64,000 bases of DNA from Sulfuritalea hydrogenivorans sk43H. Its GTDB lineage: Bacteria; Pseudomonadota; Gammaproteobacteria; Burkholderiales; Rhodocyclaceae. The position numbers were made by a program, and so were the translations under genes. This document shows positions 35,137-43,991 of the stretch, piece after piece (the stretch's first letter is position 1; every line of letters starts with the position of its first letter). The stretch lies in assembly GCF_000828635.1 (NCBI RefSeq), contig NZ_AP012547.1, positions 682,001-746,000 of the forward strand. The letters run 5' to 3'. Below the pieces are notes generated by a model, which did no database searches, was not told the origin of the DNA, and saw only the letters and a program-made list of their open reading frames with translations.

Positions 35137-36381
35137 ATGTTTCTCAAGCAGAACACCCTTGCCAAGAGCGATCCCGAACTCTGGACCGCGATTCAGAACG
35201 AAAACCGCCGCCAGGAAGATCACATCGAACTGATCGCCTCGGAGAACTATGTGTCCTGGCCCGTGATGGAAGCCCAGGGTTCGCAACTGACCAACAAGTA
35301 TGCCGAGGGGTATCCGGGCAAGCGCTACTACGGCGGCTGCGAGAACGTGGATGTGGTCGAGCAGTTGGCCATCGACCGGGCCAAGAAGCTGTTCGGCGCC
35401 GATGCCGCCAATGTCCAGCCGAACTCCGGCTCGCAGGCCAACCAGGCCGTGTTCTTCGCCTTCCTCAAGCCCGGCGACACCATCCTCGGCATGAACCTGT
35501 CGATGGGTGGCCACCTGACCCACGGCATGCCGCTCAACATCAGCGGCAAGTGGTTCAACATCGTGCCCTACGGCCTCGACGCCAACGAGGAAATCGACTA
35601 CGCCGAGATGGAGCGGCTGGCGCACGAGCACAAGCCCAAGCTGATCATCGCCGGCGCTTCGGCCTATGCGCTGAAGATCGATTTCGAGCGCTTCGCCAAG
35701 GTGGCGAAGGCTGTCGGCGCGATCTTCATGGTGGATATGGCGCACTATGCCGGTCTCGTCGCCGCTGGTTTCTACCCGAATCCGGTGCCGCATGCCGATG
35801 TCGTCACCACCACCACCCACAAGACCCTGCGCGGACCGCGCGGCGGCCTGATCCTGATGCGCGCCGAACACGAAAAGGCGATCAATTCGTCGATTTTCCC
35901 CGGCATTCAGGGTGGGCCGCTGGAGCATGTGATCGCCGCCAAGGCGGTGGCGCTGAAGGAGGCCATGACGCAGGAATTCAAGAACTACCAGGAACAGGTG
36001 ATCGACAACGCCCAGGTGATGGCCAAGGTGCTGAAGGCGCGCGGCTTGCGCATTGTCTCGGGCCGCACCGAATCGCATGTGTTCCTGGTTGATCTGCGCG
36101 CCAAGAACCTCACCGGCAAGGAAGCCGAAGCCGCGTTGGGCCGCGCCCATCTGACGGTGAACAAGAACACCATTCCCAATGATCCGCAGAAGGCCCTGGT
36201 CACTTCCGGCATCCGCCTCGGCACGCCGGCCATGACCACGCGCGGCTTCACCGAGATCGAGGCCGAACAGGTCGCCAACCTGATCGCCGATGTGCTCGAT
36301 GCGCCGAACGACGAGGCGGTATTGGCGCGGGTGCGCGGCGAAGTCTCGGCGCTGTGCAAGAAGTTTCCGGTGTATGGCTGA
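35137..36381 (+). CDS. glyA: Serine hydroxymethyltransferase
   Basis: The 414-residue PLP enzyme interconverts serine and glycine with transfer of a one-carbon unit to tetrahydrofolate. It has [44 protein letters not shown] and the PLP lysine motif [16 protein letters not shown]. Length is typical. The gene is followed immediately by nrdR and ribD, a string widely conserved in proteobacteria. Confidence 0.97.
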   Translation: MFLKQNTLAKSDPELWTAIQNENRRQEDHIELIASENYVSWPVMEAQGSQLTNKYAEGYPGKRYYGGCENVDVVEQLAIDRAKKLFGADAANVQPNSGSQANQAVFFAFLKPGDTILGMNLSMGGHLTHGMPLNISGKWFNIVPYGLDANEEIDYAEMERLAHEHKPKLIIAGASAYALKIDFERFAKVAKAVGAIFMVDMAHYAGLVAAGFYPNPVPHADVVTTTTHKTLRGPRGGLILMRAEHEKAINSSIFPGIQGGPLEHVIAAKAVALKEAMTQEFKNYQEQVIDNAQVMAKVLKARGLRIVSGRTESHVFLVDLRAKNLTGKEAEAALGRAHLTVNKNTIPNDPQKALVTSGIRLGTPAMTTRGFTEIEAEQVANLIADVLDAPNDEAVLARVRGEVSALCKKFPVYG

Positions 36382-36386
36382 CCGTC

Positions 36387-36860
36387 ATGAAATGCCCGTA
36401 TTGCGCCGAGCCTAATACCCAGGTCGTCGACACACGGGAAAACGAGGACGGCGACACGGTTCGTCGCCGTCGTCGCTGCCTCGCCTGCGACAAGCGCTTC
36501 ACCACCTACGAGCGTGTCGAGCTGCAACTGCCGCAGGTGGTCAAGAAGAACGGCAGCCGCACCGACTACGACCGCGACAAGCTCAAGGCCAGCATGATGC
36601 TGGCCATGCGCAAGCGTCCGGTCACCACCGAAAGCATCGACCTGGCGCTGGATCGCATCGAGGAAAAACTGGTGCAGCTGGCGCTGCGCGAAGTCGCGTC
36701 GGACCGCATCGGCGAACTGGTGATGCGCGAGCTGAAGAAGCTCGACAAGGTGGCTTACATCCGCTTCGCTTCGGTGTATCGCAACTTCGAGGACGTCGAC
36801 GAATTTTCCGACGCGATACGCGAAATCAAGAAGCCGCGGCAGCCCCGGGCGAAGTCTTGA
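36387..36860 (+). CDS. nrdR: Transcriptional repressor NrdR
   Basis: The 157-residue protein has an N-terminal zinc ribbon ([45 protein letters not shown]) and an ATP-cone domain ([29 protein letters not shown]). It represses ribonucleotide reductase genes in response to ATP/dATP. It begins six bases after glyA and precedes ribD by 13 bases. Confidence 0.96.
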   Translation: MKCPYCAEPNTQVVDTRENEDGDTVRRRRRCLACDKRFTTYERVELQLPQVVKKNGSRTDYDRDKLKASMMLAMRKRPVTTESIDLALDRIEEKLVQLALREVASDRIGELVMRELKKLDKVAYIRFASVYRNFEDVDEFSDAIREIKKPRQPRAKS

Positions 36861-36873
36861 ACGCTCGTCGCGC

Positions 36874-37971
36874 ATGAGTTTTTCGGCCGTCGACCATGGC
36901 TTCATGGCGCGCGCCCTGCAACTGGCGCGGCGCGGCCTGTACAGCACCACTCCGAATCCCCGCGTCGGCTGCGTCATGGTCCGAGATGGCAGCGTGATCG
37001 GCGAGGGCTGGCACGAGCAGGCCGGCCTGCCGCATGCGGAAGCCGTCGCGCTGAATGCAATAGTCGGCGCTGACGGTACGGCGAAGGGCGCCACTGCCTA
37101 CGTCACGCTGGAACCCTGCAGCCATTTCGGCCGCACGCCGCCGTGCGCCGATGCGCTGATCGAGGCCGGTGTCGCCCGTGTCGTGGTCGCGATGCAGGAT
37201 CCGAATCCGCTGGTGGCCGGGCAGGGCATGGCCAGGCTGGCCGCCGCCGGCATCGAGGTTGCCAGCGGCCTGCTTGAAGCCGAGGCGCGGGAACTCAACA
37301 TCGGTTTCGTTTCGCGCATGACGCGCGGCCGGCCCTGGCTGCGGCTGAAAGTGGCGGCCAGCCTCGACGGCAAGACCGCGCTCAACAACGGTGTCTCGCA
37401 ATGGATCACCGGGCCCGACGCGCGACGCGACGCCCACGCCTGGCGTGCCCGTTCCTGCGCGGTGCTGACCGGCATCGGCACGGTTCGGGACGACAATCCG
37501 CGACTTACCGTGCGCGAGGTTCAGACCACGCGCCAGCCGCTGCGGGTGGTGATCGACAGCCGGCTCGAAACGCCGCCGGATGCCGCCGTGCTGGAAGGCG
37601 GCCACGTGCTGATCGCCGCGGCACGGGACGATGCCGCGCGCAGCGCCGCGCTGCGCGCACGCGGCGCCGAGATCGTGCTGCTGCCCAATGCCGAAGGCAA
37701 AGTGGAACTCGCCGGCCTCATGCAGGAGCTCGGCCGGCGCGGCATCAACGAAGTGCTGGCCGAAGCGGGCACGCGGCTCAACGGCTCGCTGCTGCGCGAA
37801 GGCTGCGTCGACGAGCTGCTGATCTATCAGGCACCGATGCTGATCGGCGACGCCGCGCGCGGGATGTTCGGCCTGGCGGAACTCAGCGATCTGGCGGGGG
37901 CACGACGTCTCAACATCATCGAACGCCGTGTCGTCGGCGCCGACTTTCGCATTCGAGCCCGTTTTGCGTGA
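36874..37971 (+). CDS. ribD: Riboflavin biosynthesis bifunctional deaminase/reductase RibD
   Basis: The 365-residue enzyme carries two steps of riboflavin synthesis. The deaminase domain has the zinc motifs PHAEAVALN and TLEPCSHFGRTPPCADALI. The reductase domain begins near residue 148 (PWLRLKVAASLDGKTALNNGVSQWITGPDARRDAHAWRARSCAVLTGIGTV). Between the zinc motifs, IVGADGTAK (codons 63-71) is encoded by a dispersed-repeat copy and looks like extra residues compared with E. coli RibD. A second copy lies antisense at the 3' end and encodes RVVGADF. Confidence 0.95.
   Translation: MSFSAVDHGFMARALQLARRGLYSTTPNPRVGCVMVRDGSVIGEGWHEQAGLPHAEAVALNAIVGADGTAKGATAYVTLEPCSHFGRTPPCADALIEAGVARVVVAMQDPNPLVAGQGMARLAAAGIEVASGLLEAEARELNIGFVSRMTRGRPWLRLKVAASLDGKTALNNGVSQWITGPDARRDAHAWRARSCAVLTGIGTVRDDNPRLTVREVQTTRQPLRVVIDSRLETPPDAAVLEGGHVLIAAARDDAARSAALRARGAEIVLLPNAEGKVELAGLMQELGRRGINEVLAEAGTRLNGSLLREGCVDELLIYQAPMLIGDAARGMFGLAELSDLAGARRLNIIERRVVGADFRIRARFA
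37060..37085 (+). repeat. 26-bp dispersed repeat, internal copy in ribD
   Basis: It reads ATAGTCGGCGCTGACG then GTACGGCGAA, sense to ribD, encoding VGADGTAK between the two zinc-binding motifs. Confidence 0.6.
37922..37948 (-). repeat. 26-bp dispersed repeat, copy at ribD 3' end
   Basis: On the minus strand it reads GAAAGTCGGCGCCGACG then ACACGGCGTT. It overlaps the last codons of ribD and the possible start of the next gene. Confidence 0.55.
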
Positions 37972-38332
37972 TCGCGAGGATGACGGCCATCGTGACTTTC
38001 CCGGCCGCGGACTGCTGATCAACGTACTGCGCGTGTTTCACATCGCCGGCCTCGCGGGGGTGTCGGCGGTGATTCTGGCCGGCATGGGCGGTGCCGAACG
38101 CTGGGGCGCGTTGATGCTGGTTTCTGGCCTCGGCATCGTCACCCTCGATGCCTGGGCGAACCCGTTCTACTTCAGGCAGGCCAAGGGCCTGGGCACGCTG
38201 CTGAAGATTGCACTGGTGATGCTGCTGGTGGTCTGGGAGGCGGGGCGTCTGCCGCTGTTCTGGTTCGTCCTGGCGTTTTCCGTCGCGCTCAGCCATGCGC
38301 CGGGGCGCTTGCGCCACAAGCAGCTGTTCTGA
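37964..38332 (+). CDS. Small hypothetical membrane protein
   Basis: The product of about 122 residues has four hydrophobic segments (INVLRVFHIAGLAGVSAVILAGM, WGALMLVSGLGIVTLDAWANPFYF, LLKIALVMLLVVWEA, LPLFWFVLAFSVALS) and a basic C-terminus (HAPGRLRHKQLF). I do not recognise a named family. The start is uncertain: TTG at 37964 overlapping the ribD end by eight bases is used, and a GTG at 37928 is also open. It faces the convergent MoeB/ThiF-like gene with no gap. Confidence 0.6.
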   Translation: MRDREDDGHRDFPGRGLLINVLRVFHIAGLAGVSAVILAGMGGAERWGALMLVSGLGIVTLDAWANPFYFRQAKGLGTLLKIALVMLLVVWEAGRLPLFWFVLAFSVALSHAPGRLRHKQLF

Positions 38333-39088
38333 TCAGGACGTCTTCGCGGAACACACGGTGCAGCCCGGATCCCTGGGCACGCGAATCTCGCGCCATTCCA
38401 TGCCGAGGCCGTCGAGCAGCAGCAAGCGCCCGGCGAGGCTGGTACCGCACCCGATCACCAGCTTCAGGGCTTCGGCCGCCTGCACCGTGCCGATGATGCC
38501 GGTCAGCGGCGCGAACACGCCCATCACCGCGCAGCGCACTTCCTCGGCATCCTGGCCTTCCGGAAACAGGCAGTGGTAGCACGGCGCGTTCGGCTGGCGC
38601 GAATCGAATACCGCCACCTGGCCGTCGAAACGGATCGCGGCGCCGGACACCAGGGGCTTGCCGAACTTGACGCAGGCGCGATTGACCGCATGGCGCGTGG
38701 CAAAGTTGTCGCAGCAGTCGAGGACGATGTCGGCCTGCGCGACTTCCTCGTCCAGGCGTGCGCCGGAAAGGCGCTCGCCGAGCGCGACGACGCGGCATTC
38801 GGGATTGATCTCGTTCAGCGTGCGCTTGCCGGATGCGCTCTTCGCCATGCCGACGGCGTCGGTGCGATGCAGGATCTGGCGTTGCAGATTGGTCAGGTCC
38901 ACCGTGTCGCCATCGGCCAGCACCAGCGTGCCGATGCCGGCTGACGCAAGGTAGTAGGCAGCGGGGGAACCCAGGCCGCCGGCGCCGATGACCAGGGCAC
39001 GCGCATTGACGATGTTTTCCTGCCCTTCGATGCCGATCTGCGGCAGCAGGATGTGGCGGCTGTAGCGGAGCAGCTGCTCGTCGGTCAA
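38333..39088 (-). CDS. moeB: MoeB/ThiF family adenylyltransferase
   Basis: The 251-residue E1-like enzyme has the nucleotide-binding GAGGLGSPAAYYLASAGIGTLVLADGDTVDLTNLQRQILH, the zinc pairs CYHC and CTVC, and the C-terminal LLLLDGLGMEWREIRVPRDPGC. Such enzymes adenylate the C-terminus of MoaD or ThiS for sulfur transfer in molybdopterin or thiazole synthesis; which partner is used here cannot be told. It starts at TTG seven bases after the upstream hypothetical gene and is last in the gpmA-envC-ctpA direction. Confidence 0.88.
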   Translation of the reverse strand: MTDEQLLRYSRHILLPQIGIEGQENIVNARALVIGAGGLGSPAAYYLASAGIGTLVLADGDTVDLTNLQRQILHRTDAVGMAKSASGKRTLNEINPECRVVALGERLSGARLDEEVAQADIVLDCCDNFATRHAVNRACVKFGKPLVSGAAIRFDGQVAVFDSRQPNAPCYHCLFPEGQDAEEVRCAVMGVFAPLTGIIGTVQAAEALKLVIGCGTSLAGRLLLLDGLGMEWREIRVPRDPGCTVCSAKTS

Positions 39089-39095
39089 GGCTCGA

Positions 39096-39578
39096 CTACC
39101 TGTCCTGCCTCAATTCGGGTGGCGTCTCGTCGTGATCGCCGTGCGGATGATGTTCCCAGGCCTTGGAGTAGACCTCGTGCGATTTCTTGATCAGGCGCTC
39201 GGGAACCCGCATGTTGCGCATCTGGGTTTCTTCACAGAAATATACGACGGCCCGCATCACCTTGCTGTAGACGCTGCCATCCAGGTGAAAGCCCTGGCGC
39301 ATCAGCGCGGCTTCGAGCCCTTCCAGCGAGTAGTCGCTGATTTCGTACCAGATCGAAAGGCTGTAGGGCGCCAGTCCGTCGTCGATTTCCATGCCCTCGA
39401 GCCCGGAGAGCAGCTTGCGGGCTTCCTCGACGTGTTCCGGATGCCGGTGGTCGAAGCGCAGCTCGCGATGCTTGCGCGTGCCGGGTTGCGGAACGAAGGC
39501 CGCGGGCCGCACGCGATGCTTGCCGTCGCGCTTTTCATCGCGCAACTCGCGGGCCTTTTCCGGATTCATTTTGCTCAT
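39096..39578 (-). CDS. Conserved hypothetical protein
   Basis: The 160-residue soluble protein is highly charged and His-rich. It starts MSKMNPEKARELRDEKRDGKHRVRPAAFVPQPGTRKHRELRFDH and ends HHPHGDHDETPPELRQDR. The middle part (GLAPYSLSIWYEISDYSLEGLEAALMRQGFHLDGSVYSKVMRAVVYFCEETQ) looks like a compact alpha/beta domain. I recognise no function. It lies between the CtpA-like protease and the MoeB-like gene on the same strand. Confidence 0.65.
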   Translation of the reverse strand: MSKMNPEKARELRDEKRDGKHRVRPAAFVPQPGTRKHRELRFDHRHPEHVEEARKLLSGLEGMEIDDGLAPYSLSIWYEISDYSLEGLEAALMRQGFHLDGSVYSKVMRAVVYFCEETQMRNMRVPERLIKKSHEVYSKAWEHHPHGDHDETPPELRQDR

Positions 39579-39594
39579 CGCAGGCGTCCCGCCA

Positions 39595-41001
39595 TCAGCG
39601 CTTGATGATCTGCCAGGCCTTCAGCAGGTTCACGGCCTGGCCGAGCTGGTAGTCTTTCTTCGAGGCGAATTCGATCGGTGCATGCGCTGCCTCATCGGCC
39701 TCGTCCGTCTTGCCCTTCTTGCCGTTTTTGGTTTGCGGCTTGGGCGGCGCCGGCTCCACGGGTTTGTCCTTGTCGCCGCCGAGATGGCGTTCCAGGTCGG
39801 CCTCGCGCACGCGTTCGCGCGATTCGCCGTTGGCGGTTTCCTCGACGACGATGTCCGGGGTGATGCCCTTGGCCTGGATCGAGCGGCCCGACGGGGTGAA
39901 GTAGCGCGCCGTGGTGAGCTTGATCGCCGCGTTGTTGGACAGCGGAAGGACGGTTTGCACCGAGCCCTTGCCAAAGGTCTGCGTTCCCATTACCACGGCC
40001 CGCTTGTGATCCTGCAGCGCGCCGGCGACAATTTCGGAGGCCGATGCCGAGCCGCCGTTGACCAGCACCACGATCGGCGTGGTCTTGGCGAAGGCCGGCA
40101 GGTTCTTCATGAAGTCGTCCTTGTAGCCGCGCTGGTAGTCCTCCGGGCTGGCCGTGTAGCGGCGCTTGGCGTCCTCGGTGCGGCCGTCGGTCGACGTGAC
40201 CAGCGTCTTGGGCGGCAGGAAGGCGGCGGAAACCCCGACGGCGCCGTTGAGCAGGCCGCCCGGGTCGTTGCGCAGGTCGAGCACCAGCCCCTTGATGCCA
40301 TCACCCTTGGCGTCCTTGTCGGCCTTCGCCAGTTTCTCCAGGTGCTTCACCACGTCCGGCGCGGTTTCTTCCTGGAACTGGGTGACCCGCAGGTAACCCA
40401 GGCCGCCTTCGAGCAGCTTGGACTTGACGCTGGCGACCTTGATTTTTTCGCGCGTCAGCGTGACTTCGAAGGGCTTGGCCTCGCCCTTGCGCACGATGGT
40501 GAGCCGGATCTGGGTCTTGGGCTTGCCGCGCATTTTCTTCACGGCGTCGTTCAGGGTCAGGCCCTTGACCGGGGTGTCGTCGAGCTTGATGATCAGATCG
40601 CCCGGCTTGAGGCCGGCGCGGAAGGCCGGGGTGTCCTCGATCGGCGATACCACCTTGACGAAGCCGTCTTCCATGCCGACTTCGATGCCGAGCCCGCCGA
40701 ACTCGCCCTGGGTGCTGACTTGCAGATCCTTGAAGGCATCCGCGTCGAGATACGCCGAATGCGGATCGAGGTTGGCCAGCATGCCGCTGATGGCGTGGGT
40801 GATCAGCTTCTTGTCTTCCACCGGTTCGACGTAGCCCTGCTTGATGGCGTTATAGACGTCGGCGAAGCTGCGCAACTCCTCGATCGGCAATGCCGAGGCG
40901 GCTGAATCCTTGCTGGCGACGGCGGAAAAATTCAGACTGACGAGGACGCCGGCGATCAGACCGGACACCACCAGACCCACTTGTTGCAGCTTGCTGCTCA
41001 T
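39595..41001 (-). CDS. ctpA: Carboxyl-terminal processing protease (S41 family)
   Basis: The 468-residue periplasmic protease has an N-terminal signal anchor (QVGLVVSGLIAGVLVSLNF), a PDZ domain (about residues 90-170, with GLGIEVGMEDGFVKVVSPIEDTPAFRAGLKPGDLIIKLDD) and the catalytic core with serine in GGSASASEIVAGAL and lysine in TFGKGSVQTV. A Lys/Pro-rich tail of about 60 residues follows. In other bacteria, Ctp proteases act on cell-wall hydrolases, which fits the upstream EnvC-like gene. Confidence 0.93.
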   Translation of the reverse strand: MSSKLQQVGLVVSGLIAGVLVSLNFSAVASKDSAASALPIEELRSFADVYNAIKQGYVEPVEDKKLITHAISGMLANLDPHSAYLDADAFKDLQVSTQGEFGGLGIEVGMEDGFVKVVSPIEDTPAFRAGLKPGDLIIKLDDTPVKGLTLNDAVKKMRGKPKTQIRLTIVRKGEAKPFEVTLTREKIKVASVKSKLLEGGLGYLRVTQFQEETAPDVVKHLEKLAKADKDAKGDGIKGLVLDLRNDPGGLLNGAVGVSAAFLPPKTLVTSTDGRTEDAKRRYTASPEDYQRGYKDDFMKNLPAFAKTTPIVVLVNGGSASASEIVAGALQDHKRAVVMGTQTFGKGSVQTVLPLSNNAAIKLTTARYFTPSGRSIQAKGITPDIVVEETANGESRERVREADLERHLGGDKDKPVEPAPPKPQTKNGKKGKTDEADEAAHAPIEFASKKDYQLGQAVNLLKAWQIIKR

Positions 41002-41035
41002 AGGAACTCCGAAGGACACAAAGGCAATTTGAACA

Positions 41036-41061
41036 CCCCCACTCCCCCGCCCGGGTGGGGG
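41036..41061. repeat. GC-rich hairpin between envC-like gene and ctpA
   Basis: CCCCCAC (41036-41042) pairs with GTGGGGG (41055-41061), with a CCCGGG core between. It resembles part of the hairpin cluster at 58567-58642. It lies in the 113-base gap between two genes of one operon and may act on mRNA stability. Confidence 0.45.
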
Positions 41062-41114
41062 CTACCGGTTGGCTCGCAACGCTCGAAAATCAAGAGCCAC
41101 ACCTGTGAAGCACA

Positions 41115-42398
41115 CTAGCGATTGCTGGCCCATTTCAGGGGATCGAACGGCTGGCCCCGATGCCTGAGTTCAAAGTATAAACCCGAGTCCGGGTTGCCGC
41201 CGCTGTTTCCCACCGTGGCGACGGATTCACCACTTTTCACCGTGGCGCCCACGGCTGCCAGCAGGGATTCGTTATTGCCGTAGACGGAGAGGAAATCGTC
41301 GCCGTGATCGATGATCAGCAGGTTGCCGAAGCCGCGCAGCCAGTCCGAGAAAACCACCGCGCCGGCCGCCACCGCCTTGACCTCGGCGCCTTCGGCGGCG
41401 CGGATGAAGACGCCTTTCCAGCTGGCGCCGCCTTCCGCGCGCGGACTGCCGAAGCGCCCGGCGATGCTGCCCTTGATCGGCAGGCGGAGTTGCCCGCGCA
41501 GGGCGCCAAATGCGCCCCCGACATTGCCCGGATCGTGGCTTTTGAGCTTCGGGGTTCGTGCAATCGCCGTACCGCCAGCGCCGACTCTCGGGGCCGCCCG
41601 TTTTGTCGCGGCGATGCGGGCCAGTCCTTCGATCAGCCTGGCCAGGCGCTGCTCGTCGCGCTTGAGCGTGGTGATTTCACGGCGCTGTGCCTTGAGCTTC
41701 TCGGCAATCGCCGCCAGCGTCGTCAGTCGCTGCTTCTTGCGTTCGAGCAACTGGGCGCGGCTTTCCTGTTGCCGACGTTCGATCTCGGCCAGCTGCGCCT
41801 GCCGCTCGCGCGCGGCGTCGGCCAGCCGCTTCTTTTCGGCGGCGACGGCGCGCAATTGCTGGATCAGGTCGGCCTTGGCGCGTGAAAGCTGGGTCAGGAA
41901 GTATTTGTCGCGTGCCGACTGGTTGGGGTCGCGGCCGGACAGCAGGAGCTTCAGCGCATCCGAATCGCCGCCGACAAACTGGCGGTTCAGCAAACGGGCC
42001 AGCTGGTTCTGCTGGGCACCTGCCTGGCGGTCCAGGCGCTGACCCTGCACATCGAGATCGGCCAGTTCGGCTTTCAGCTCGGTGCGTTCGGCACCGAGTT
42101 CATGCAGGCGCCGGTTGGCGTTCGAGATGGCCGATTCGGTCTCGCGCAACTGGTCGGCGGCATAGGTTTTCGATTCCTCGGCCGCCGCCATGTCGCGACG
42201 CAAGGCTTCGATGCGGCTTTTCAGGTCCTGCAGTTCGCCCTTCTTCGAATCGACGCTGGCGGCGAAGGCCGTCGAAGCGAGAAGAGAGGCAAGGCAAAGA
42301 GCTTTGACGCAAAGACGCAAAGACGCAAAGAAAATCGAAAGAACTGTTTTAGCTTGTGCCTTCCTTTGCGTCTTTGCGTCTTGGCGTCTAGGAATCAC
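41115..42398 (-). CDS. envC: Murein hydrolase activator EnvC-like (peptidase M23)
   Basis: The 427-residue periplasmic protein has a signal region ending SLLASTAFA, a long coiled coil (about residues 47-260, [26 protein letters not shown] onward) and a C-terminal LytM domain ([25 protein letters not shown] to [19 protein letters not shown]). The expected zinc histidines are incomplete: the first HxxxD position is replaced (SWKGVFI), so it is probably a catalytically inactive activator like EnvC. The N-terminal 30 codons come from a GACGCAAAG palindromic repeat, and residues about 270-279 come from the 26-bp repeat. Confidence 0.85.
   Translation of the reverse strand: MIPRRQDAKTQRKAQAKTVLSIFFASLRLCVKALCLASLLASTAFAASVDSKKGELQDLKSRIEALRRDMAAAEESKTYAADQLRETESAISNANRRLHELGAERTELKAELADLDVQGQRLDRQAGAQQNQLARLLNRQFVGGDSDALKLLLSGRDPNQSARDKYFLTQLSRAKADLIQQLRAVAAEKKRLADAARERQAQLAEIERRQQESRAQLLERKKQRLTTLAAIAEKLKAQRREITTLKRDEQRLARLIEGLARIAATKRAAPRVGAGGTAIARTPKLKSHDPGNVGGAFGALRGQLRLPIKGSIAGRFGSPRAEGGASWKGVFIRAAEGAEVKAVAAGAVVFSDWLRGFGNLLIIDHGDDFLSVYGNNESLLAAVGATVKSGESVATVGNSGGNPDSGLYFELRHRGQPFDPLKWASNR
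41562..41589 (-). repeat. 26-bp dispersed repeat, copy in envC-like gene
   Basis: On the minus strand it reads GAGAGTCGGCGCTGGCG then GTACGGCGATT, sense to the gene, encoding [10 protein letters not shown] in the linker between coiled coil and LytM domain. Confidence 0.65.
42303..42390. repeat. Palindromic repeat of GACGCAAAG units at the envC start
   Basis: The left arm (42305-42331) has three GACGCAAAG units. The right arm (42364-42388) has the complementary CTTTGCGTC units with small differences. About 30 bases lie between. The element would fold into a long hairpin and encodes DAKTQRK and FASLRLCVK in the minus-strand gene. Similar coding segments recur in many unrelated genomes from memory, where they mark a dispersed palindromic repeat. 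Confidence 0.75.
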
Positions 42399-43144
42399 GC
42401 CTTGGCTTTTCCCTGATTCGCCACTGCCTGCATGGCTGCCTTGATCGCTTCGGCGTCACCCAGGTAGTAATTGCGGATCGGCTTCAGGTCGGCATCCAGC
42501 TCATAGACCAAGGGCTGCGCGGTGGGGATGTTGAGGCCGACGATGTCGGCGTCCGAGACTTTGTCGAGGTACTTGATCAGCGCCCGCAGGCTGTTGCCGT
42601 GGGCGGCGATGATGACTTTCTTGCCCGACTTGACCATCGGCGCGATGGTTTCGTGCCAGTAGGGCAGGAAGCGCTCGACGGTGTCCTTGAGGCATTCCGT
42701 GCGCGGAAACTGGGCGGCGGGAAGGTCGGCGTAGCGCGGGTTGCCGGTCTCCAGGCGCGGATCGTCCTCGGCCAGCGGCGGCGGCGGCGTGTCGTAGGCG
42801 CGGCGCCAGACCAGCACCTGCTCGTCGCCGAACTTGGCCGCGGTCTCGGCCTTGTTGAGCCCCTGCAGCGCGCCGTAGTGGCGCTCGTTGAGCCGCCACG
42901 AATGCTGTACCGGAATCCACATGCGGTCCATTTCCTCCAGCACCGTCCATAGCGTCTTGATTGCGCGCCGCAGCACCGAGGTATAGGCGATGTCGAAGGC
43001 GTAGCCTTCCTTTTTCAGCAATTGCCCGGCGGCGACCGCTTCGGCCATGCCCTTTTCGGTGAGGCCGACGTCGGTCCAGCCGGTGAAACGGTTTTCCTGG
43101 TTCCAGGTGGATTCGCCGTGGCGAAGCAGAACGATCTTGTACAT
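42395..43144 (-). CDS. gpmA: 2,3-bisphosphoglycerate-dependent phosphoglycerate mutase
   Basis: The 249-residue glycolytic enzyme has the phosphohistidine motif [27 protein letters not shown] (RHG at residues 8-10), [19 protein letters not shown], and the second histidine in [16 protein letters not shown]. Length equals E. coli GpmA. Its TGA overlaps the GTG start of the envC-like gene (GTGA), so the two are probably coupled. It is divergent from the ArsR regulator. Confidence 0.96.
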   Translation of the reverse strand: MYKIVLLRHGESTWNQENRFTGWTDVGLTEKGMAEAVAAGQLLKKEGYAFDIAYTSVLRRAIKTLWTVLEEMDRMWIPVQHSWRLNERHYGALQGLNKAETAAKFGDEQVLVWRRAYDTPPPPLAEDDPRLETGNPRYADLPAAQFPRTECLKDTVERFLPYWHETIAPMVKSGKKVIIAAHGNSLRALIKYLDKVSDADIVGLNIPTAQPLVYELDADLKPIRNYYLGDAEAIKAAMQAVANQGKAKA

Positions 43145-43233
43145 GGAGAAAGCCTCAACGTGGAGCAAAGCAGTATTCTATAATATTCAAAATTGCCGTC
43201 ACAAACGACACCACCATTCGGGACCAGCATGGC

Positions 43234-43560
43234 ATGCATACAGCGATCAACGAATTGATAGACAAACAGGAGCACATAGAAACTGCGGCGCGGGCGCTGA
43301 AGGCCATCTCGCACCCCTTGCGCCTGAAAATTCTTTGCGTGGTAGGCGACCAGGAAACCTGCGTCCAGGACATCGTCGAAGCCGTCGGCACTTCGCAGAG
43401 CAATATCTCGCAACACCTCGCGATTTTGCGCGACAAGGGCGTCCTGCAAACCCGCAAGGATGCCAACCGGGTTTTTTATCGCATTGCCGACCAGCGCACC
43501 CTCCAGCTCATCGCCCTGATGCGCGAGGTGTTCTGCGGCATCTCCGTTCACAGGGAATAG
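43234..43560 (+). CDS. ArsR family regulator, possibly persulfide-sensing (SqrR/BigR-like)
   Basis: The 108-residue winged-helix protein has ALKAISHPLRLKILCVVGDQETCVQDIVEAVGTSQSNISQHLAILRDKGVLQTRKDANRVFYRI. It lacks the metal motif ELCVCDL of ArsR but has Cys43 and Cys101 at the two places used for tetrasulfide formation in SqrR and BigR. Cys35 is an extra cysteine. It precedes a rhodanese gene by six bases and a glutaredoxin gene, which fits a sulfur-stress role. A TATAAT lies at 43179-43184 upstream. Confidence 0.85.
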   Translation: MHTAINELIDKQEHIETAARALKAISHPLRLKILCVVGDQETCVQDIVEAVGTSQSNISQHLAILRDKGVLQTRKDANRVFYRIADQRTLQLIALMREVFCGISVHRE

Positions 43561-43566
43561 ACAACA

Positions 43567-43977
43567 ATGGAATTTCTGCAACAGAACATCATGTGGGTGG
43601 CTCTTGCCGCCGTCAGCGGCGGCATGCTGGTATGGCCGATGATTGCCGGCGGGACGGTGGCGCACCTGACCACCGCCGAGGCAACTCTGCTGATGAACCG
43701 GGAAGATGCGCTGGTACTCGATGTGCGTGAAACCGGCGAGTGGGGTTCCGGCCACATCCACGGAGCGCGCCACATCACCCTCGGCCAGCTGGGAAATCGC
43801 ATGTCCGAGATCGAGAAATTCAAGGACAAGCCGATCATTGTCATCTGCGCCTCCGGCAATCGTTCGTCTTCTGCCTGCAACCAGCTGAAAAAAGCCGGCT
43901 TCGACAAGGTGTATAGCCTCGATGGAGGCATCTCGGCCTGGGTCGGCGCCAATCTTCCCCTGACCACGAAGTCCTGA
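43567..43977 (+). CDS. Membrane-anchored rhodanese-like sulfurtransferase
   Basis: The 136-residue protein has one N-terminal membrane helix (IMWVALAAVSGGMLVWPMIAGG) and a single rhodanese domain (about residues 33-130) with LDVRETGEWGSGHIHGARHI and the active loop CASGNRS, whose cysteine carries the persulfide. It is cotranscribed with the ArsR regulator and the glutaredoxin gene. Confidence 0.9.
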   Translation: MEFLQQNIMWVALAAVSGGMLVWPMIAGGTVAHLTTAEATLLMNREDALVLDVRETGEWGSGHIHGARHITLGQLGNRMSEIEKFKDKPIIVICASGNRSSSACNQLKKAGFDKVYSLDGGISAWVGANLPLTTKS

Positions 43978-43991
43978 GCACGGAGCGAAAA

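Noticed and set aside
39391-40905. A 500-codon open frame antisense to ctpA
   Set aside because: No domain is seen, and the protease with intact Ser/Lys motifs explains the region.
43179-43184. TATAAT between gpmA and the ArsR gene as a full promoter
   Set aside because: No -35 match is seen at the proper distance, so it is mentioned only as a candidate in the ArsR finding and not listed as a feature.
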